64,000 bases of DNA from Mycolicibacterium sp. P1-18. GTDB lineage: Bacteria; Actinomycetota; Actinomycetes; Mycobacteriales; Mycobacteriaceae. Below the pieces are notes generated by a model. That model had not been told where the DNA came from. It ran no database searches and saw only the letters and a program-made list of their open reading frames with translations. Each line of letters opens with the position of its first letter. The first letter of the stretch is position 1. Both the position numbers and the translations under genes were made by a program. The stretch is from positions 1-64,000 of the forward strand of contig NZ_NPKR01000004.1 of the NCBI RefSeq assembly GCF_008329535.1. The letters are read 5' to 3'. Below are positions 62,001 through 64,000 of the stretch, one piece after another.

Positions 62001-63604
62001 GTCGTGTCCGTCCGTTGGGCCGTGCTCAGCGGTAGTGGCCGCCGAGGTTGGATCCTCGGTTCGAGGAAGTCACCGGCGAAGTGCGCGAGCGCGCTCCGCA
62101 CCGGCAGTGGGGTGAGGCCGCCCATGGCGCACAGGGAGCCGTCGGTCATGACCTCGCAGAGGTCTTCGAGTAGCGCCAGGTTTTCGTCGGGGTTCTCGCC
62201 CGCCACGATGCGGTCGATCACCTCGACCCCGCGCGTGGAGCCGATCCGGCACGGGGTGCACTTGCCGCACGACTCCGCCGCGCAGAATTCCATGGCGAAC
62301 CGGGCCTGCGCCGCCATGTCGACGGTGTCGTCGAAGACCACCACGCCGCCGTGACCGACCATGGCGCCGGCGGCCGCGAATTCCTCGTAGTCCATCCGGA
62401 GTCCGAAGTCCGACGGCGGGACGTAGGCGCCGAGCGGGCCGCCGACCTGGACGGCCCGTACGGGACGCCCCGTGCGCGTGCCGCCGCCGTACTGTTCGAC
62501 CAACTCGCCGAGCGTGACGCCGAAGGCCTTCTCGACCACGCCGCCGCGACGGATGTTGCCCCCGAGCTGGAAGACCTGTGTGCCCCTTGATCTCTCGACG
62601 CCGAGGCCCTGGAAGGCCGCGGCTCCGTCGGCGAGGATCGCGGGCACACTGGTCAGCGTGAGGACGTTGTTGACCAGGGTCGGCTGACCGAACAGTCCCT
62701 GGACGGCGGGGATCGGCGGCTTCGCACGGACTTCGCCGCGCTTGCCCTCGAGGCTCTCCAGCATCGAGGTTTCCTCGCCGCAGATGTAGGCACCGCCGCC
62801 CACGCGCACCTGCAGCGAGAAGTTCAGCGAGGTGCCGAGCACGCCGTCACCGAGCCAGCCGTGCCAGGTGGCGATCTCGATCGCGGCGCGCATCGTGGCC
62901 ACCGCCGCCGGATACTCCGACCGGATGTAGACGAAGCCCTCCGTCGCGCCGACGGCGTGGGCGGCGATCGTCATGCCCTCGATGAGCAGGAACGGGTCGC
63001 CCTCCATCACCATCCGGTCGGCGAAGGTTCCGCTGTCGCCCTCGTCGGCGTTGCAGCACACGAACTTCAGCGCCTCGTCACAGCCGAGGACGGTCTTCCA
63101 CTTGATCCCGGCCGGAAAACCCGCGCCGCCGCGGCCGCGCAGACCCGAGGCCGTCATCTCCTCGACGACCTCGTCGGGGGTCATCTCCAACGCCCGGCGC
63201 AGGCCGCGGAGTCCGCCGTGGGCGAGGAAGTCCTCGGGTGACAGCGGGTCGACGACGCCGACGCGGGCGAAGGTGAGCCGGTCCTGGCTTGTCATCCAGG
63301 GAAGGTCGTCGACGACGCCGACGCGCATGGGATGTTCACCGCCGCCGAACAACCCCGCGTCCACCAAGCCGTCGACGTCGGCGGCCTCGACGGGTCCGTA
63401 TCCGATCCGGCCCTCGGGGGTGACCACCTCGATCAGCGGTTCCAGCCAGAGCATGCCCCGGGTTCCGTTGCGCACCAGGTGTACTGGCTGCCCGACGCGG
63501 GCTCCCGCCCTCAGCACGGCCTCGGCGACGTCGTCGGCGCCTATCGACCTGGCCGCCGAGTCGCCGGGCACGTACACCGTCACCGACGGCGTCACCGGGC
63601 TCAC
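61997..63604 (-). CDS. fdsB: formate dehydrogenase beta subunit FdsB
   Basis: This 535-residue NAD+/FMN subunit is homologous to NuoF with an added N-terminal thioredoxin-like part. The FMN/NADH region is SGLRGRGGAGFPAGIKW and CNADEGDSGTFADR, then GAYICGEETSMLESLEGKRGEVR. A [4Fe-4S] site is ESCGKCTPCRIGSTRG. The GTG start at 63604 overlaps the fdsG stop (GTGA). Open frame beyond that lies inside fdsG in another frame. Confidence 0.94.
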   Translation of the reverse strand: MSPVTPSVTVYVPGDSAARSIGADDVAEAVLRAGARVGQPVHLVRNGTRGMLWLEPLIEVVTPEGRIGYGPVEAADVDGLVDAGLFGGGEHPMRVGVVDDLPWMTSQDRLTFARVGVVDPLSPEDFLAHGGLRGLRRALEMTPDEVVEEMTASGLRGRGGAGFPAGIKWKTVLGCDEALKFVCCNADEGDSGTFADRMVMEGDPFLLIEGMTIAAHAVGATEGFVYIRSEYPAAVATMRAAIEIATWHGWLGDGVLGTSLNFSLQVRVGGGAYICGEETSMLESLEGKRGEVRAKPPIPAVQGLFGQPTLVNNVLTLTSVPAILADGAAAFQGLGVERSRGTQVFQLGGNIRRGGVVEKAFGVTLGELVEQYGGGTRTGRPVRAVQVGGPLGAYVPPSDFGLRMDYEEFAAAGAMVGHGGVVVFDDTVDMAAQARFAMEFCAAESCGKCTPCRIGSTRGVEVIDRIVAGENPDENLALLEDLCEVMTDGSLCAMGGLTPLPVRSALAHFAGDFLEPRIQPRRPLPLSTAQRTDTT

Positions 63605-64000
63605 GAGGCCAGCGCCGAGTCGATGAGTGTGGTCAACTTCGCCGCGTCGACGCGGCCGTGCAGCCGCTCGCCGACCTGGACCGTGGGGCCCAGCGCGCAG
63701 TTGCCAAGGCAGAACACCTGATCCACGGTCAGCGCACCGTCGCTGCGGGTCTCGCCCAGTTCCATGCCGTACCGGTCCCGAACGTGGTCGACCAGCCGAC
63801 TGCTGCCGACGGCCTGGCACGCCTCGGCGCGACAGATCTTGACCGTCGTGCGCCCCGCGGGCTCGGAGCGGAAGTCGTGATAGAAGCTGATGACGCCGTG
63901 GACGTCGGCGCGCGAGAGGTTGAGGCGTTCGGCGAGCACCGGAACGGCCTCGCGCGGCACGCATCCCAGCGTCTCCTGGATCGCGTGCAGGATGGGGAGC
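63601..64000 (-). CDS. fdsG: formate dehydrogenase gamma subunit FdsG (5' end outside)
   Basis: About 132 C-terminal residues are visible, and the start lies beyond the right edge. It is a NuoE-like [2Fe-2S] subunit: ICRAEACQAVGS and VFCLGNCALGPTV hold the four cysteines, and LPILHAIQETLGCVPREAVPVLAERLNLSRADVHGVISFYHDFR is the usual N-terminal helical part. It heads fdsGBAD, coupled to fdsB by a 4-bp overlap. Confidence 0.92.
   Translation of the reverse strand, partial: LPILHAIQETLGCVPREAVPVLAERLNLSRADVHGVISFYHDFRSEPAGRTTVKICRAEACQAVGSSRLVDHVRDRYGMELGETRSDGALTVDQVFCLGNCALGPTVQVGERLHGRVDAAKLTTLIDSALAS

Noticed and set aside
1..64000. tRNA, rRNA, CRISPR array, transposase or prophage
   Set aside because: No cloverleaf, regularly spaced repeat array, transposase motif or phage gene was found on reading both strands.

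Overview
The window is high-GC actinobacterial DNA, almost certainly from a rapidly growing mycobacterium (Mycolicibacterium-like). The first half follows the Mycobacterium tuberculosis Rv3300c-Rv3319 gene order as I recall it: pseudouridine synthase, glpD2, lpdA, Rv3304, amiA1/amiB1, deoD, pmmB, upp, Rv3311, add-deoA-cdd, sdhCDAB, with a sigJ orthologue further on. Several genes have the mycobacterial leaderless layout, with a TANNNT -10 box 6-8 nt before the start codon.

Layout. 1-360: non-coding, with a 28-bp direct repeat. 361-12816: conserved core (SDR, RluA-like synthase, glpD, lpdA, GGCT-fold protein, two M20 amidohydrolases, deoD, an AbrB-type membrane protein with a divergent MarR regulator, pmmB, upp). 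12867-18266: accessory block (EspC-like protein plus WXG/NlpC-P60 protein, two medium-chain dehydrogenases, a lone betaine-type binding protein, HxlR, SRPBCC protein). 18305-19573: Rv3311 orthologue. 19581-26834: PucR-controlled, translationally coupled operon (APC permease, two SDRs, ureohydrolase, deacetylase), then an alpha/beta hydrolase. 26869-33907: small membrane protein, nucleoside salvage (add, deoA, cdd) and the sdhCDAB operon. 34061-35540: carboxymuconolactone-decarboxylase-like protein with sigJ (ECF41). 35724-39889: two APC permeases and a universal stress protein. 39949-41452: TPP riboswitch and a CytX-type permease.

The most interesting part is 42.2-64.0 kb, which looks like an oxalate/glyoxylate/formate catabolic region. 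It holds a formyl-CoA:oxalate CoA-transferase (frc), three oxalate:formate-antiporter-type MFS carriers, a glycerate-pathway operon (hyi-glxR-gcl) with an IclR regulator, an NAD-dependent molybdenum formate dehydrogenase (fdsGBAD) with fdhD, an FdhF/YdeP-type oxidoreductase, a histone-deacetylase-fold protein and a GntR/FCD regulator. A palindrome related to TTGCATACNGTATGCAA recurs in front of fdhF, the deacetylase, frc, two of the antiporters and gntR. Its core TACNGT also fits a mycobacterial -10 box, which suggests one repressor-controlled regulon. No oxalyl-CoA decarboxylase is present in the window.

I saw no rRNA, tRNA, CRISPR array, transposase or prophage.
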